In this document: piece by piece, positions 1-10,740 of the stretch | Position numbering within the stretch: position 1 is the stretch's first letter | Layout of the letters: each line of letters opens with the position of its first letter | Assembly (NCBI GenBank): GCA_025024175.1 | Contig: QCXZ01000042.1 | Span: 3,303,501 to 3,367,500 of the forward strand | Length of the DNA stretch: 64,000 bases | Origin: Rhyzopertha dominica | Lineage: Eukaryota > Arthropoda > Insecta > Coleoptera > Bostrichidae | Direction: 5' to 3' | Program-made: the position numbers and the translations under genes | Notes under the pieces: generated by a model | Database searches by the model: none | What the model was told of the DNA's origin: nothing | What the model saw: the letters and a program-made list of their open reading frames with translations, nothing else

Positions 1-244
1 ATAGTATATTCTCCCTGCATACCTAATGGATATTTCTTGTGATCGATAAAAAAACTGACCTCATCAAAATAGCATTAAAGAAATTCTATTACTGAAAACA
101 GATATCAATCTACTGCATAGTTAACAATTCGTTTAGTGAATTTGTGAAATTCAGTTACGACATTTACGATGTGTGTGTTCTTTTTAGGCAGTTCCCGTGT
201 CACTTATGATGATTAATTAGCCAAATTCGTGCAGGATTTAGAGC

Positions 245-1525
245 ATGTTATTTTTATATACGAAATTGAAGAATTACAACACACATTCTATTTTTTATTG
301 TGATGGTATTTTCAACCGTAATAACGTCCGTCAACGGTCAGATGAGAATCGGGATGTCACTATAGCGCGACAACGCCAAGGAATATCAGACTGGATTACG
401 ACAGCATATGGGGTGCCCCAGGGTAGTGTGCTAGGCCCCTTAGCTTATAGCGTATATATTGCCGACTTTCCTCGAATGATGCTTGAGAATTGGGGAGTGC
501 ATTGCTATGCGGACGACATTCAATGTTACGTGTCGTACTTTCCGGAGGAAGCCAATCAGACTATAGGTGTAATTAACGAGACTCTTGAATCGATCGTTGA
601 CTGGTCGGACATTAATGGTCTTCAACTGAATGCGAGGAAAACTCAGGTGATGTGTATCGGCTCTGTAAATTGCATTCGGAAAATGCCACAGTGTCTTAGT
701 GCGATTCTACTGAACTCTGAAGTGATTCCTCTCTCCAAGGAAGTGAAAAACCTGGGTGTAGTAATAGACCCTCATCTGTCCTTTGAGCAACATGCTGTGC
801 GTAAGTCAATAGGGTGGTGGAAATTGAAATGTCTGTGGAAGTACAAGAACACATTATCAACGGAAATAAAATGGAAACTTGCCAATGCACTGGTACTCTG
901 TCACATAGATTATTGTAACACAGTGTACTACAAATTTCTGAGTAAATCAGTGAGGGACAAACTTCAATTATTGCAAAATGCATGTCTACGGTTCTCATTT
1001 TTAATAGGTTACAGGGACCATGTCACCCCATATTACAGACAGTTTAAACTACTAAAACTTAATGAGAGATGAGACTGTCGTTTTGTGTGTTTTTGCGGAG
1101 GATTATTTCTAGTGGGTTGCCAACATATCTTTGCGAACGTCTGACTCGGAGATCCGATATTCATGATGTAGACTTGCGTTTTGTACATAGTCTTTATATT
1201 CCTAGACATAAAACTCAGAAATTCAAAGGTAGCTTTGAATGTACTGCTGTCATATTGCATTATCACTACACTGACATATTTTCTGAAAAATGTAGCCTTA
1301 TAACGTTCAAGAATGAAATATCTTGTAAACTGCTAGAATTATATGAGAGGTAGGGACATTTGTATCTGTTTCGAGTATCTATCTATGTTTGCTTTATACT
1401 CAACTGTTGGTTTTTTGGATTAAATTAATCTGCTAATTTTATATGGAACTGCCCCTAATATAAAACGGCTCTGCCGATTTAGAGGGCTTTTGAACTATGT
1501 ATACCTTGTATATTGCTCAATAAAT

Positions 1526-1579
<54 letters not shown>
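245..1579 (+). mobile_element. Non-LTR retrotransposon, 3' part (Jockey/CR1-like RT)
   Basis: The 275-aa frame at 245-1072 is the central and C-terminal part of a non-LTR reverse transcriptase. It carries GVPQGSVLGP and the catalytic box YADD, then the usual thumb region (NLGVVIDPHLSF, CHIDYCNTVYY). A second frame at 1069-1353 continues the protein, so one frame break lies near 1066-1072. No endonuclease or RT N-terminus is present, so the copy is 5'-truncated, as is usual for target-primed insertion. It ends in an (ATT)n tail at 1528-1579. The catalytic box is intact but the copy cannot be active. Related RT frames lie in the first coding intron of AARS1 (55.5-57.7 kb). Clade assignment rests on motif style only. 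Confidence 0.85.
1528..1579 (+). repeat. (ATT)n tail of the non-LTR element
   Basis: About 17 uninterrupted ATT units directly follow the 3' UTR of the RT fragment, starting after an AATAAATAG stretch. Simple-repeat 3' tails are characteristic of several non-LTR clades, and (ATT)n tails also end the fragments at 3780-3843 and 57677-57692. Read in frame the tract gives a poly-isoleucine stretch, which is not a real protein. Confidence 0.9.
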
Positions 1580-1649
1580 TGGCTTCAATGTATCGTGTTT
1601 TGCTTATCACTTCTTAACAGTATCCTAAATACCTTAAAATACTTAGATA

Positions 1650-1930
1650 TGTTAAATACATGTCTCCCGGAACTGTTAGACAATATTTCTCTTGCCATGT
1701 TAAGGGATATTTATTTCCAGCAAGTTGGAGCACCTTGCCACAATGCAGATCTCCAGATATATATATTTTGGATTATTTTCTATGGGGATATATAAAAATA
1801 TAGTTTATCAAAGACCGCATGAAACGCTAGAGAAGTTAATGCAAGACAATAAGAGAGCCTTTGGAGAACTACGTCTCAGGCCTATATATTTATTTAACCG
1901 TTGTCTCAGTATTCAGACAACGATTTAACT
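1650..1930 (+). pseudogene. Tc1/mariner-type transposase relic (C-terminal half)
   Basis: Three frames together preserve the C-terminal part of a DDE transposase: LPELLDNISLAMLRDIYFQQ followed by GAPCHNA (region of the second catalytic Asp, here FQQVGAP instead of the usual FQQDGAP), then SPDIYILDYFLWGY near 1750-1794, then KNIVYQRPHETLEKLMQDN near 1794-1850. The segment between the second Asp and the SPD block is shortened by a deletion, and at least two frame changes are needed. Loss of the Asp at the FQQD position and the frameshifts show an old inactive copy. No terminal inverted repeats were found around it. Confidence 0.7.
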
Positions 1931-2738
1931 CAATAAAAACCCTCTCTACCAGATGTACATTATGTTTTCTCAATATTGACCTTTGTTTCTTTTATTATTC
2001 ATAGCTTTTACAGTGCTATACTCTAGCATAAATACTAATTTAAGTTTCACAGATGCATTCGCTCAAATCGCTCTACTAATAAAGCAGCACAAAACTTTTA
2101 CGACAATGTTTTAAATTGCATCGAGAGGGGCGAGTGTCCTGCTGGGATTCTGTGTGATCTCAGCAGGGTATTTGATTGTGTAGATCATGACATATTGGTG
2201 CACAAGTTGAGTGTATTATTGGGGACGGGAGGTGTTGCGTTTAAATGGTTCGGTTCATTTATAAAACACAGAAGACAGTTTGTAACGATTAAACATAAAT
2301 TTGGTGCAATAATGTCCGACGTCAAATCCGATATAAATGATATCTCGCTAGGCGTACCCCAAGGATCCATACTTGGGCCTGTATTATTTATTCTGTACAT
2401 CAACGATCTTGATCATTCACTAGGCAATACGTCTTTAACACTGTATGCAGATGATGCATCATTGGTGAGTTCCGGTAAATCTGATTTATCAGTTCAATCT
2501 AATTCCCAAAATTCCACTGCAAATGTTTTTTAACTGGTTTTGTAAAAATAAATTGTATTTCAACGCATCTAATAATACCTTATCAATCCGCTTCCATCCA
2601 TCTCAAAAATCTTGCAAAGATATAAGTATTGTTATCGACAATACCACTATTGGGTACAAAAGGTCAGTTAAATTCCTGGGAATAATTTTCGACAGTCACT
2701 TAAACTGGAAATCACAGTGCGACGCTCTTGTTGTATGA

Positions 2739-3240
2739 AGCATTAATATTCTTCAAAATAACATCCTCCAGCATCGATGTACTTTTGTAGGCGGATTTTC
2801 CACGCCCAGAATGCCCCCTGGAAGACGTCGACGGGCAGGTCGTTAAGCGCCTTCGTCGTAGCCTCTTGGATGTTCTTCATGGAGCCCCAATGTTTGCCTT
2901 TGGTGCAGGGAAACAAAAAGAAGTCTGACGGGGTGATGTCAGGACTGTAGGCAGGCTGGGAGACCACCGAGACACCTGCTTTGGCCAGGTAGCCGCCAAC
3001 AATGAAGGCCGTGTGTTCTGGGCCATTGTCGTGGTGAAACTGCCAAGTCTCTTTCATGTCTAGTCGCACGCGGTTGATCCCCTGCTGGAGCCTTTTGAGC
3101 ACGTACACTTTGAGTTGAGGATCTGGTCTTCTATCAACCGCACTCCCTGACCACGAACCTCGTCAAGTAGCTGATGCACACGGTCCATTTTCTTGTCGGT
3201 TCAGGACGTTGAAGGCCAAAAAAAAATGTTCGATATATAT
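2739..3240 (-). pseudogene. Mariner transposase fragment inside the RT
   Basis: The minus-strand frame 2743-3108 (121 aa) is the C-terminal part of a mariner transposase. It keeps HHDNGPEHTA with the second catalytic Asp, the block YSPDITPSDFFLF with the third Asp (D34D type), and the tail AFWAWKIRLQKYIDAGGCYFE typical of SETMAR-like mariners, ending in a stop near the 5' edge of the insert. Upstream residues continue in shifted frames to about 3220. The N-terminal DNA-binding part and first Asp are missing. It separates two halves of one reverse transcriptase, so it is a nested insertion. Exact ends and a TA duplication could not be fixed. Confidence 0.85.
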
Positions 3241-3778
3241 GGGACAGACTCTGTATGTCTCGCGTTTTAAGAGACACATTAAGTAAAGATAATCTTATTA
3301 ACATATATTTCAGACAGGTAGACAGTAGATTGCGCTATGGGGTGTGCATGTGGATATGTTCATCCGGAGCTAGAAATGTTTTCATCTGCCAAAAAAAATT
3401 TTAAGAACTATGATGGGGTTATCCGGTTCCGCTTCCTGCAGATCAGCATTTAAAGACAACATGCTCACGCCACTGATTCATCCCATTCAGTAAATGTAAC
3501 GTTATAAAGGACTCGTTACTTTGTATGGGCCCTAAAATCTTTAATCGACTTTCCACAGACATTACCAGATCAGTTAATTTAAATGTTTTCAAACTAAAGC
3601 TTAAAAAATTTCTAGTTGAAAAATCTTTCTACACTTTAGATGAGTTCTTCAATATATAACTGACATTCAACCACCTGTTAATGTTTATATTACTTGTGTA
3701 TTTTCAACTTTCCCTATTCCATGTTCTGTTCTAGCTTGACGCATCCAATACATGTGTTTATGTACATTTAAAATAAAG

Positions 3779-3779
<1 letters not shown>

Positions 3780-3843
<64 letters not shown>
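3780..3843 (+). repeat. (ATT)n tail of the second non-LTR element
   Basis: More than 60 bases of TTA/ATT repeat follow an AATAAAGA signal and mark the 3' end of the split element. Confidence 0.9.
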
Positions 3844-3847
<4 letters not shown>

Positions 3848-4270
3848 TCGTCATCTGTTTACTTCCATGGCCGCCTATATTTTGTTACCCCTGCACAATA
3901 TCTTCACCTTTGAAAAAGTAGCTGTAACTTTAAAAAAAAATTCTTTCTGATGGACTCATAGCCAACTATGGTTTTTATTGAAAAAACAAAGTTTGGTCCA
4001 TATTTCAAAAAATGTTTGCGGATCAAAAAAATAATTATGTTATTTGATTCTACGTAAAAATCTTATAAAAAAAAACATTTAAAAAATATTCAGAAAATCG
4101 AAAATTTTCAATTTTTGGCTAGAACTCGAAAACTAAAAAAGATAATTAAAACCTGTTTTGCTCTGCTAATCGATCTCAAAAAAGTGGGACTGGATCGCGA
4201 AAACCGCATCCTCTAGCTTTAATAATAACCGAGATACCCTACAAAAACAAAAAAAATGGAACACCCTGTA
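3844..4270. repeat. AT-rich interspersed repeat ending in ACACCCTGTATA
   Basis: A poly-A/T-rich stretch with no coding content runs to the terminal motif ACACCCTGTATA at about 4259-4270. The same end, or its complement TACAGGGTG, recurs near 25371, 34748, 34949, 36020, 52436 and 62668, which suggests a family of TIR elements or their non-autonomous derivatives. The left boundary of this copy is not clear. Confidence 0.45.
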
Positions 4271-4954
4271 TATAGCCATATCAAGTCATAAAGNTTATTA
4301 AAAATGCATCGNTTTATTATTAAGCCTTATTTTGATGCCNGCAACTGCCATATTTTTTNTTTTTAACATTCTATTACAGAGTCGAATAACATTTGTTGAA
4401 TTGTGCAATCTGTTTACTATTACAAAAAGTAAGTAACGTGTTATTTACAACACATTTTATAGACACCATGCGGTTTAATACATAATGAGCTTAACGTGTA
4501 ATTGTAGTACAAAAACATACCTAACAACCACAAGACTTAACTTTGGACCTAATACAATCGATAGCAGCAAATTTCATGTTATTCGTCGCCGGATACTATT
4601 ATTTTCTATTCAGTTAATGGCAAAACTAGTAAGACGTAACCGTCATAATTTTCTTTCTATCACATTACCCTGTATATTACGTCGATATAATAAAAGGACG
4701 CAATATTTTAAAACAAAATTTAATTTATTCAAAATAATATAAGAATTATAATACAAAGCAATGGGAGAATGGATGAAAAAATAAACAAATAACGTTATAA
4801 ATGTCAAACTTGACATACTTGAAGAAAAGGGTTCGTGATAATCATGGTTTTGAAAATCCCTTCCCCGTCATTCTGGAGAATTTTGGACCTCCCTCGTATG
4901 TCGTTAATAAGTAAAAGGGAAATAAGTATTAAGACAAAAATGACGGTATAAAAA
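4271..4954. other. No recognisable gene; four ambiguous bases
   Basis: AT-rich sequence with single N calls near 4294, 4312, 4340 and 4359. An 85-aa frame on the plus strand (4485-4742) has no recognised domain and a composition typical of chance frames, so it is not called as a gene. Confidence 0.6.
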
Positions 4955-5231
4955 TAATTTTATAGACCTATATTAATATAGGGAAGTGAAAGGTGGGTAT
5001 TAAACGATATAGACTGATAAAGTAGACTGCAAGCGAGAGAGATAAAATACTTAAGACGTGTCAAATGGTTAATTAGAAGGGACGGAATAATAAATGACAA
5101 AATCAGGGAAGAACTGCAAATAGAGCCCACTAAACAGACTTTAGAAGATAGTAAAGTGGTTGGGACAACTGCAGAGTATGGGAGGAAGAACAATAATAGG
5201 AAGATCACAGAAGACATTGAATATATCAATC
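4955..5231 (+). mobile_element. RTE-like RT C-terminal fragment (target of the Mutator-like element)
   Basis: Frames on the plus strand give a tail typical of RTE-clade ORF2 proteins, with AREIKYLRRVKWLIRRD and DKIREELQIEPTKQTLED. The same block occurs at 19587-19781 (MKYLRRVKGVNRMDRIRKD). The fragment is interrupted at 5231 by the Mutator-like element and its sequence resumes after 7073. It is short and inactive. Confidence 0.7.
5223..5231. repeat. MULE target-site duplication, left
   Basis: ATATCAATC, identical to 7074-7082. Removing the element and one copy would restore the interrupted host sequence. Confidence 0.85.
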
Positions 5232-7073
5232 GGGCGCATTATAGTTGGGCCAAAATCTTTATGGCTCTTTAATCTGCCATTGAGTTGGGCCAGAAGGATG
5301 CGGACGGTGGATTATGAACCTCCCGCTGATAGTTATCGATAACGAATCCTTATCAGGTCCTGCTACCTGATACTACTTAGAAAAGTAGGTAATTTAAACG
5401 CAAACATTTTGTGCCTGTGGACCCAATAGATCACGAAACACAATTAAGATGGGTGGGACTTATTTGAAAAATGTAAAATATTATTGGACACTTGTCCATA
5501 ATGTCCTAAATAATTTGTTAAAGAGGGTGGTTACCGGCTGAAATGAGTTTATAAATTCTGAAACGCAAGTCAAATTAAACAGTTTTACTAAAATTTCATG
5601 CAAAGTGAAAAAGGCAAAAAACTGTTGGTGGTGAATAACTACAAGTTTTGCATCGCAAACGTGCTGAAAAACGGAACTGTGCGTTGGAGATGTACAAATA
5701 AAACATCGAAATGTCCCGCAAAAATCTACACGTCGGCTGGAAATGAGATCTTGGACTCCGAATTATCTCACAATCACAAAGAAGACATAAACCTGCACAG
5801 GCAGATTGTCAACAACAGTGTGAAAAGGAAAGCTCTAGAAAATGTACACGAAAAACCTGCCAAATTAGTGCACACGGAACTTCGGTCTAACCCTGGCATA
5901 AGCAGTAACATAACGACTTACGATATAGAACTTGTAAGGCATAATATATGGATGTGCAGGAGGAAGTTAACTCCAAATCTACCCAAAACGCAAAAAGACG
6001 TTTTCGAAGCAGGAAACACTTTGGCACCTATGACAGATAAAGAAGAATCATTTGTCTTGACAAATAATGCAGACCAAGGTATCATCATTTTTGCTCCTTA
6101 TAGCAATCTTTACTTTTTATGTTGTACTGAAACTTTGTATATGGACGGCAAATTTGATTTTTGTGCGAAATTTTTTTCACAACTCTTTACAATTCATGGA
6201 TACAAGAATGGACATTACGTTCCATTGGTATTTTGTTTGCTTCCGGATAACAAGCAATCCACATATCAAACATGTTTGAATATGTTGTGTCAGAAGTGCA
6301 GTGAAAGTGACTTACAATTTTATCCTAAAAGTGTCATGATTGATTTTAAAACTGCAATCTACAATGCTATTATGGATACGTGGGAGGAAGCTAAGTATGT
6401 GGATGCCGATTCCATCTTTCACAGGCATGGTATATTTAATAAAAGTTTTTATTCGCCTCATCCAAATATTTTTCAATTTGTTGATAGTTTGTTGAATTTT
6501 CAAAGTGAAGTTTATGTTAAAATAAGCACATCCAACAAATTCCAAAAAGTTGTTAGGCGTACTGTAAAATTAAAGCAAGATAATCTTGAAGTCAAAATTA
6601 ATAACTACAAACAAAATCTCATAGAAGGCTGACATTTGTAAAAAGTATTTCATTTAAATACGCGCCAAATATGTAAATATTTTTTATACGTTATTGTACA
6701 TACATATATGTTAATATTGTGTTATTACGTATAAATATAGGTTCGTATTTTTGTAAATTTGTAAATATTTTTATACTTTACTGTACATACATACATGTTA
6801 TTATTGTAACGTATAAATATAAGTTTGTATTAAAACTTGAAAATTGTTTTATTTTATTCCTTTAAGCGTGTTTGCTAAGAAAAAACCGTAGCAATCACAA
6901 TAATAAGTTACACACATCACATAAATTAAAGTCTTTCCTAATTTGCTAATAATGGTCCATCACCCGCTGTTCGGGCAAAGCAGATTCTTGGCCCAACTAT
7001 ATTGCGGGATTAATTGGCCCGCTCAGTCAGAGAAGGGTTAGGATAGGTAGACTGGCCCAACTATACGACTCCG
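5232..7073 (+). mobile_element. Mutator-like DNA transposon (MULE) with 9-bp TSD
   Basis: The element is flanked by a perfect 9-bp direct repeat ATATCAATC (5223-5231 and 7074-7082), the size expected for Mutator-like elements. Its ends form imperfect inverted repeats: GGGCGCATTATAGTTGGGCC at the left and, reading inward on the opposite strand, CGGAGTCGTATAGTTGGGCC at the right. Further TTGGGCC blocks lie subterminally (near 5283, 6994 and 7009). It holds one open frame (5598-6632) and an AT-rich 3' region with two copies of a roughly 80-bp sequence (6655-6735 and 6755-6830). It sits inside an RTE-like fragment, so it inserted after that element. Confidence 0.88.
5598..6632 (+). CDS. FLYWCH zinc-finger MULE transposase, internally deleted
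   Basis: An uninterrupted 344-aa frame. Residues about 5-62 form a FLYWCH-type zinc finger, with WRC at 30-32, C39 and the pair H58/H60 (SHNH). Residues about 175-255 match the start of a MULE transposase domain, with a first acidic residue in MDGKF (D183) and a second in MIDFKTA (D249). The usual next stretch, with the histidine/cysteine block and third acidic residue, is absent: NAIMDTWEEA jumps straight to the C-terminal region (IFHRHGIFNKSF, SPHPNIF, SEVYVKI). Family members are usually some hundred residues longer. The frame is therefore open but probably not a competent transposase. It could be an internally deleted copy mobilised in trans, or a domesticated DNA-binding protein; the first is more likely because TIRs and TSD are intact. 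The start was chosen as the first ATG before the zinc finger. Confidence 0.82.
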   Translation: MQSEKGKKLLVVNNYKFCIANVLKNGTVRWRCTNKTSKCPAKIYTSAGNEILDSELSHNHKEDINLHRQIVNNSVKRKALENVHEKPAKLVHTELRSNPGISSNITTYDIELVRHNIWMCRRKLTPNLPKTQKDVFEAGNTLAPMTDKEESFVLTNNADQGIIIFAPYSNLYFLCCTETLYMDGKFDFCAKFFSQLFTIHGYKNGHYVPLVFCLLPDNKQSTYQTCLNMLCQKCSESDLQFYPKSVMIDFKTAIYNAIMDTWEEAKYVDADSIFHRHGIFNKSFYSPHPNIFQFVDSLLNFQSEVYVKISTSNKFQKVVRRTVKLKQDNLEVKINNYKQNLIEG

Positions 7074-7082
7074 ATATCAATC
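7074..7082. repeat. MULE target-site duplication, right
   Basis: ATATCAATC directly after the right terminal inverted repeat; partner of 5223-5231. Confidence 0.85.
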
Positions 7083-7395
7083 AGTGGATAAGAAAAATGT
7101 GGACAGGTAATTTTGAATATTCTCAGAGTCATACATATACATTGTTGAAATCGATAGGAAGCAAATGCATTATAAACGACGCTTTCCTTACAACCTACGC
7201 TGTATTTCATATCCTCACGTAGATGGGGTGCTAATAGTCCCATTAAAACATAATTTCTTTGTTTAATAAAACTGGAAGTCAACACGTAACGATGGCTTTG
7301 AGTAAAGAAACATTATTCATGCATGGAAGGGTGAGTAACACGTCGGTGCAGGTTATGTAGCTTGCCAAATGCCCATGAATGATTATTGTTTATCG
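7083..7395. other. No recognisable gene
   Basis: Short flank between the MULE and the LTR element. The first bases continue the interrupted RTE-like fragment; the rest shows no feature. Confidence 0.5.
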
Positions 7396-7399
7396 ACCT
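7396..7399. repeat. 4-bp target-site duplication (left)
   Basis: ACCT next to the left LTR, matching ACCT at 17761-17764. A 4-bp duplication is the size made by gypsy-type integrases. Confidence 0.8.
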
Positions 7400-7635
7400 A
7401 GTTATTTTCTTGCACGTCGAATGTTTGTTTTTAAAAAACTTTATTTTACGTACAGAAATGTGAAGAAAATACACGAGTTGTCCGATATGCTCTCGACCAA
7501 GCTTCGCGTTAGATTCTTAATGCTATTCATTATTAACCTATATTTATAACCTAGGACAACAGAGCTGCTAAAGATAACAAACTGCAAACTCGTCGTCTTA
7601 TAAAGTCCTGAGTCGTCAAGGTTGCGTATGTAACT
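7400..7635 (-). repeat. 3' LTR
   Basis: 236 bp. Read on the minus strand it begins AGTTACATACGCAACC and ends AAAATAACT. It appears identical base for base to 17525-17760. The partial LTR at 14764-14988 differs from both at three places (one extra A in an A-run, two substitutions). Confidence 0.93.
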
Positions 7636-7650
7636 CCTCCCGCCTAAGTT
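7636..7650 (-). promoter_or_regulatory. Polypurine tract for plus-strand DNA priming
   Basis: On the minus strand the purine-rich stretch AGGCGGGAGG abuts the start of the 3' LTR (AGTTAC). Position and composition fit the polypurine tract. Confidence 0.75.
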
Positions 7651-7671
7651 GGAATTTAAAATCTGAAATTT

Positions 7672-9335
7672 TTAAATTACAATATTATTTGAATTTTCAG
7701 CTTTTGCTTTTATTAATTTGGTTCTTATGAATCGAACGGCAAAGTAAAGTCCGATGGCAAGTAGGAGTCCATATAAGAATATAGTCCAAATATTTACGCT
7801 CCGCACAGACACTGGGTTAAACACCTCACTTATTTTTAACTTTTGTTCCTCGAGTTCGTTGTACAATTCTTGCGTTTCCTTCATGTTGATGGAATCGAAG
7901 TCCAGCGTTGGAGGGTTGAATACCGAGTGTTGCTTGTAGGTAGTCATGTTGATGGTGGGTAGCTCGATTATCTTGTATGCCAATCTTCTTGGGTGATGGC
8001 TTCGGAGTATCAGCGATTTTATTTTTATTTCGCAGGTTTTCGGCGTTTCCATTAAGTAAGAACCATAAATTTGTAGCTTATTTCTCGAATTTTGACAGAC
8101 TGTTGTTATTAATGTGCTTTCTGGAACGGTAACTATCCATTTGCCTTCGGTGATCTGGTTTACTTGATTTTCGAAAAGTTGTACCTTATGGACATGGCAC
8201 GTTGACATGTTTCGTTGGTAGGTAATTAGCTGTATGTCGCATGGTGCATTGTTTTCTATGATCATTTTGCGAGCTTCTTTACAGATGAAGTCTTCGTTTG
8301 AAATTTGCGTACATTTATGGTCCATATAAAAATACTTTGTATCGCTAAGTGCGAGGTAAGGTTTGTATGGAATATGCAGGAGAAATTCGTTTTGTTTATC
8401 ACTTGGGATCGGTACAGGAAACAATAGAAAATACTGAAATATTTCTGGTTCAATTAACGGTAGTTTCAAAATGAATATTATATTCGATTCTGAAATATAA
8501 CTTTTAATTTCTATTATTTTCTCGAAACTTAAAATGTTATCGAACGTTACATCAAGGGGCAATACGCTTGTAGTTAAGTTATGTTGAATTCTATTTATTT
8601 CAATAAAAAGATCTTTTGGGTTTATTATTGAATTGTGTAAAATGTTTAATTTAGCAAAGCTTATGGCTGTTTCAATTTTTTCGAGAGCGTCATATATCAT
8701 TTGATACATTGACATAATTTGGTTTAGTACCGAATGAACAAATAAAATATCTGTTGCTAAGTTTACTTGTTTAGTGATATTTTTTATGAAGTCTTCAACT
8801 TGTTTTATTCGACGTTCTAAAACAATTTGGTTGTGTGTCATATTAGACATAAGCGTTTGAAATTTAGTTATCGTTGATTGTACAATTGATATTTGATTAA
8901 TAGCACTTAATTTTAGTTTCTCTTGATTTTCCTGCAATGCCTTAATTTCTTTGTCATATTTTTCTGCATCTGACTGATCTAGATTTCCAGTTATGCATTT
9001 TATTATGGATCCTAATGGGTTTAATAGTCCTCGTTTGCTCCTAGTGTGTTTTATTGGATTTAACTGTTCAATCTGTCTTTCAATCCGGTCTTCTAGTAAA
9101 TGTATCGGAATTAGTGAATTTTGGAATTCTTCTTCATATACATCATGTGTTTTAATTTGTTCGCTAACAATTTTAGTTCTTATTTTAATTGCTTCGTACT
9201 GCAGAGTAATTTCGGTTAAGTTAAATGTTTGAATAAATTTCCAATGATCATTAATTAATTTTGCATGTCCAATTTTTAATGGAAGTGTTCCTGGTTGTTG
9301 ATTTAGATCGTGTATAATTACGTCGTTCGCGAGGG
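7672..9335 (-). CDS. env: Errantivirus-like envelope protein (env)
   Basis: A stop-free minus-strand frame covers this interval. The longest conventionally started part is 421 aa (from 8937), but the frame stays open upstream into the 3' end of pol. It encodes a membrane glycoprotein of the errantivirus/baculovirus-F-like group. Visible features are a furin-type site RSKR followed directly by a GLLNPLGS segment (about 9000-9040), a long coiled-coil-prone region, several N-glycosylation sequons (for example NMT, NIT, NLT), and a hydrophobic span near the C-terminus (WTIFLYGLLLAIGLYFAV) followed by a basic cytoplasmic tail. There is no start ATG with signal peptide in the overlap. Errantiviruses express env from a spliced RNA, so the leader may come from an upstream exon; that is inference. 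The frame looks undamaged. Confidence 0.85.
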
Positions 9336-10740
9336 TCCGGGTCCATCTGGAAAAATGGGTATAATTTTGGCTTCGTTTACGTGAATAATTTCTTTGTTCT
9401 GGTTTACGGGGTTTTCGATTTCAATTTTGTTATTTTCTAATATTTTAGTAAGAATAAATGGTCCTTTAAATTTATTTTTAATTTTTCCGGTTCTTTTGTC
9501 TGTTTTCTTGTAGACTCGCGCTCCAATGCTTAAATTTTGTGATTTCTTTGATTGATTGATTTTATTAATTAATTTCTCTTTGTTTCGGCTGGTGTCTTCC
9601 TTGATTTGTTCATATAATGCTTCGGTATTTTTCTGGTGAGAATTTACGTATTCTGAAAAAACGCGTGCGGGGATCAATGACATTGGATCTTTAGAATCAG
9701 TGTGGCCAGTAATTAATTCGAAGGGGGTGTAATTGGTGGTGGAATGGATTGTACTGTTGTATGCTATTACTGCATAAGACATTAGTGTGGGGGTATCAGC
9801 TTTTGGGTCTTTTTCTTTTAATAGCCGAATATGTTCTAACAGGGTTGAATGTAATCTTTCAACTGGAGAGTTCGATTCGTGGTGATAGGGGGTCGTGAAG
9901 TGGATTTTTATTCCGTGGACTTTGAGTAGAGAATCAACTACGTCATTCTTGAATTCGGTTCCGTTATCTGCTACAATTTGTTTTGGAATACCATGAAATG
10001 AGAAAAAGTGAACAAGCTGTTGACAAGCTGAAATTGCTGTGCCAAAATAGGGTAATGCGTGTCCAAATTTGGAGAATTTATCTAATATTGTTAGGAATTT
10101 ATATTTTCCGAGTACGAAAGTGTCTATATGTATAATTTCGAAAGGTCGTGATGGGGTTTCTGTTAGTACTAGAGGTTGTTTGGGGGGTTTTCTGTCATAT
10201 TTAGTTCTTTGACATAGTTCGCAATTATTTATGAATTTGGTGATATCTGCTTTCATGGATTTCCAATAATAATTGGCTTTTAAAAATTTGTACGTTTCAT
10301 CAATTCCTCTATGATTTGTCTTGCCTTCGTGTTTGTGTAAAATAAGTAGTTCTCGTTCGTCTGGTTGGACATTGTTTACAAGTTTTGTACATTCAATCAA
10401 TTTATAATTTCGGAAATAGTTCGAAAGAGATTGCTGGAAAAGTGGACGTAATTCTTTTGATACAAAATAAATGTAATTGGTTTTATCCTGTAAATATTCC
10501 TTCATGAATTTAGTAACTGCAGTAATATTAGCTGGAATGGTTGCTTTAATTATTTTATTTCCATCAAAATTTTCGCGGTTAATTTTTTGATAACTGTCAT
10601 ATGGCGATCTTGTTACTATTAATTGTTGGATTTTGTTATTAATGATTTCGTCTAAAATCGGTATGTCTGCGAGAGTTTCCGGGACGTTTGCACTATGTGC
10701 GGTATTAGAAGTATTTTGAAATTGGAGGTCGAATTTGAAT
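9318..10740 (-). CDS. pol: pol, integrase region
   Basis: The 395-aa frame at 9318-10505 has an open N-terminal extension to about 10740. It contains the HHCC zinc finger (H...H within [12 protein letters not shown], then CELC), the catalytic core with [14 protein letters not shown] and an Asp-Asp-Glu arrangement completed by the [10 protein letters not shown] block, and a basic C-terminal domain. It belongs to the Ty3/gypsy integrases and inserts the DNA copy into the genome. It overlaps the open env frame by a few bases, which is normal for the lineage. Its link to the RT/RNase H frame is broken by a frame change near 10705-10790. Confidence 0.92.

Larger units (their letters stand above)
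2040..3843 (+). mobile_element. Second non-LTR element, split by a mariner insertion
   Basis: RT coding sequence runs from about 2069 (RSTNKAAQNFYDNV) through VDHDIL, GVPQGSILGPVLF and YADD to about 2730, with a frame change near 2520. It resumes at about 3245 with DTLSKDNLINIYF and SRLRYGVCMW, a typical C-terminal RT region, then a 3' UTR with AATAAA and an (ATT)n tail at 3780-3843. The 0.5 kb between the two halves is an antisense mariner fragment. The RT was therefore inserted first and later interrupted. Endonuclease and RT N-terminus are missing. Confidence 0.85.

Noticed and set aside
1490..1795. 101-aa plus-strand frame with a run of isoleucines
   Set aside because: It is an artefact of reading the (ATT)n tail; only its end overlaps the transposase relic annotated separately.
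4485..4742. 85-aa plus-strand frame
   Set aside because: No domain, AT-rich chance composition, near ambiguous bases and repeats.
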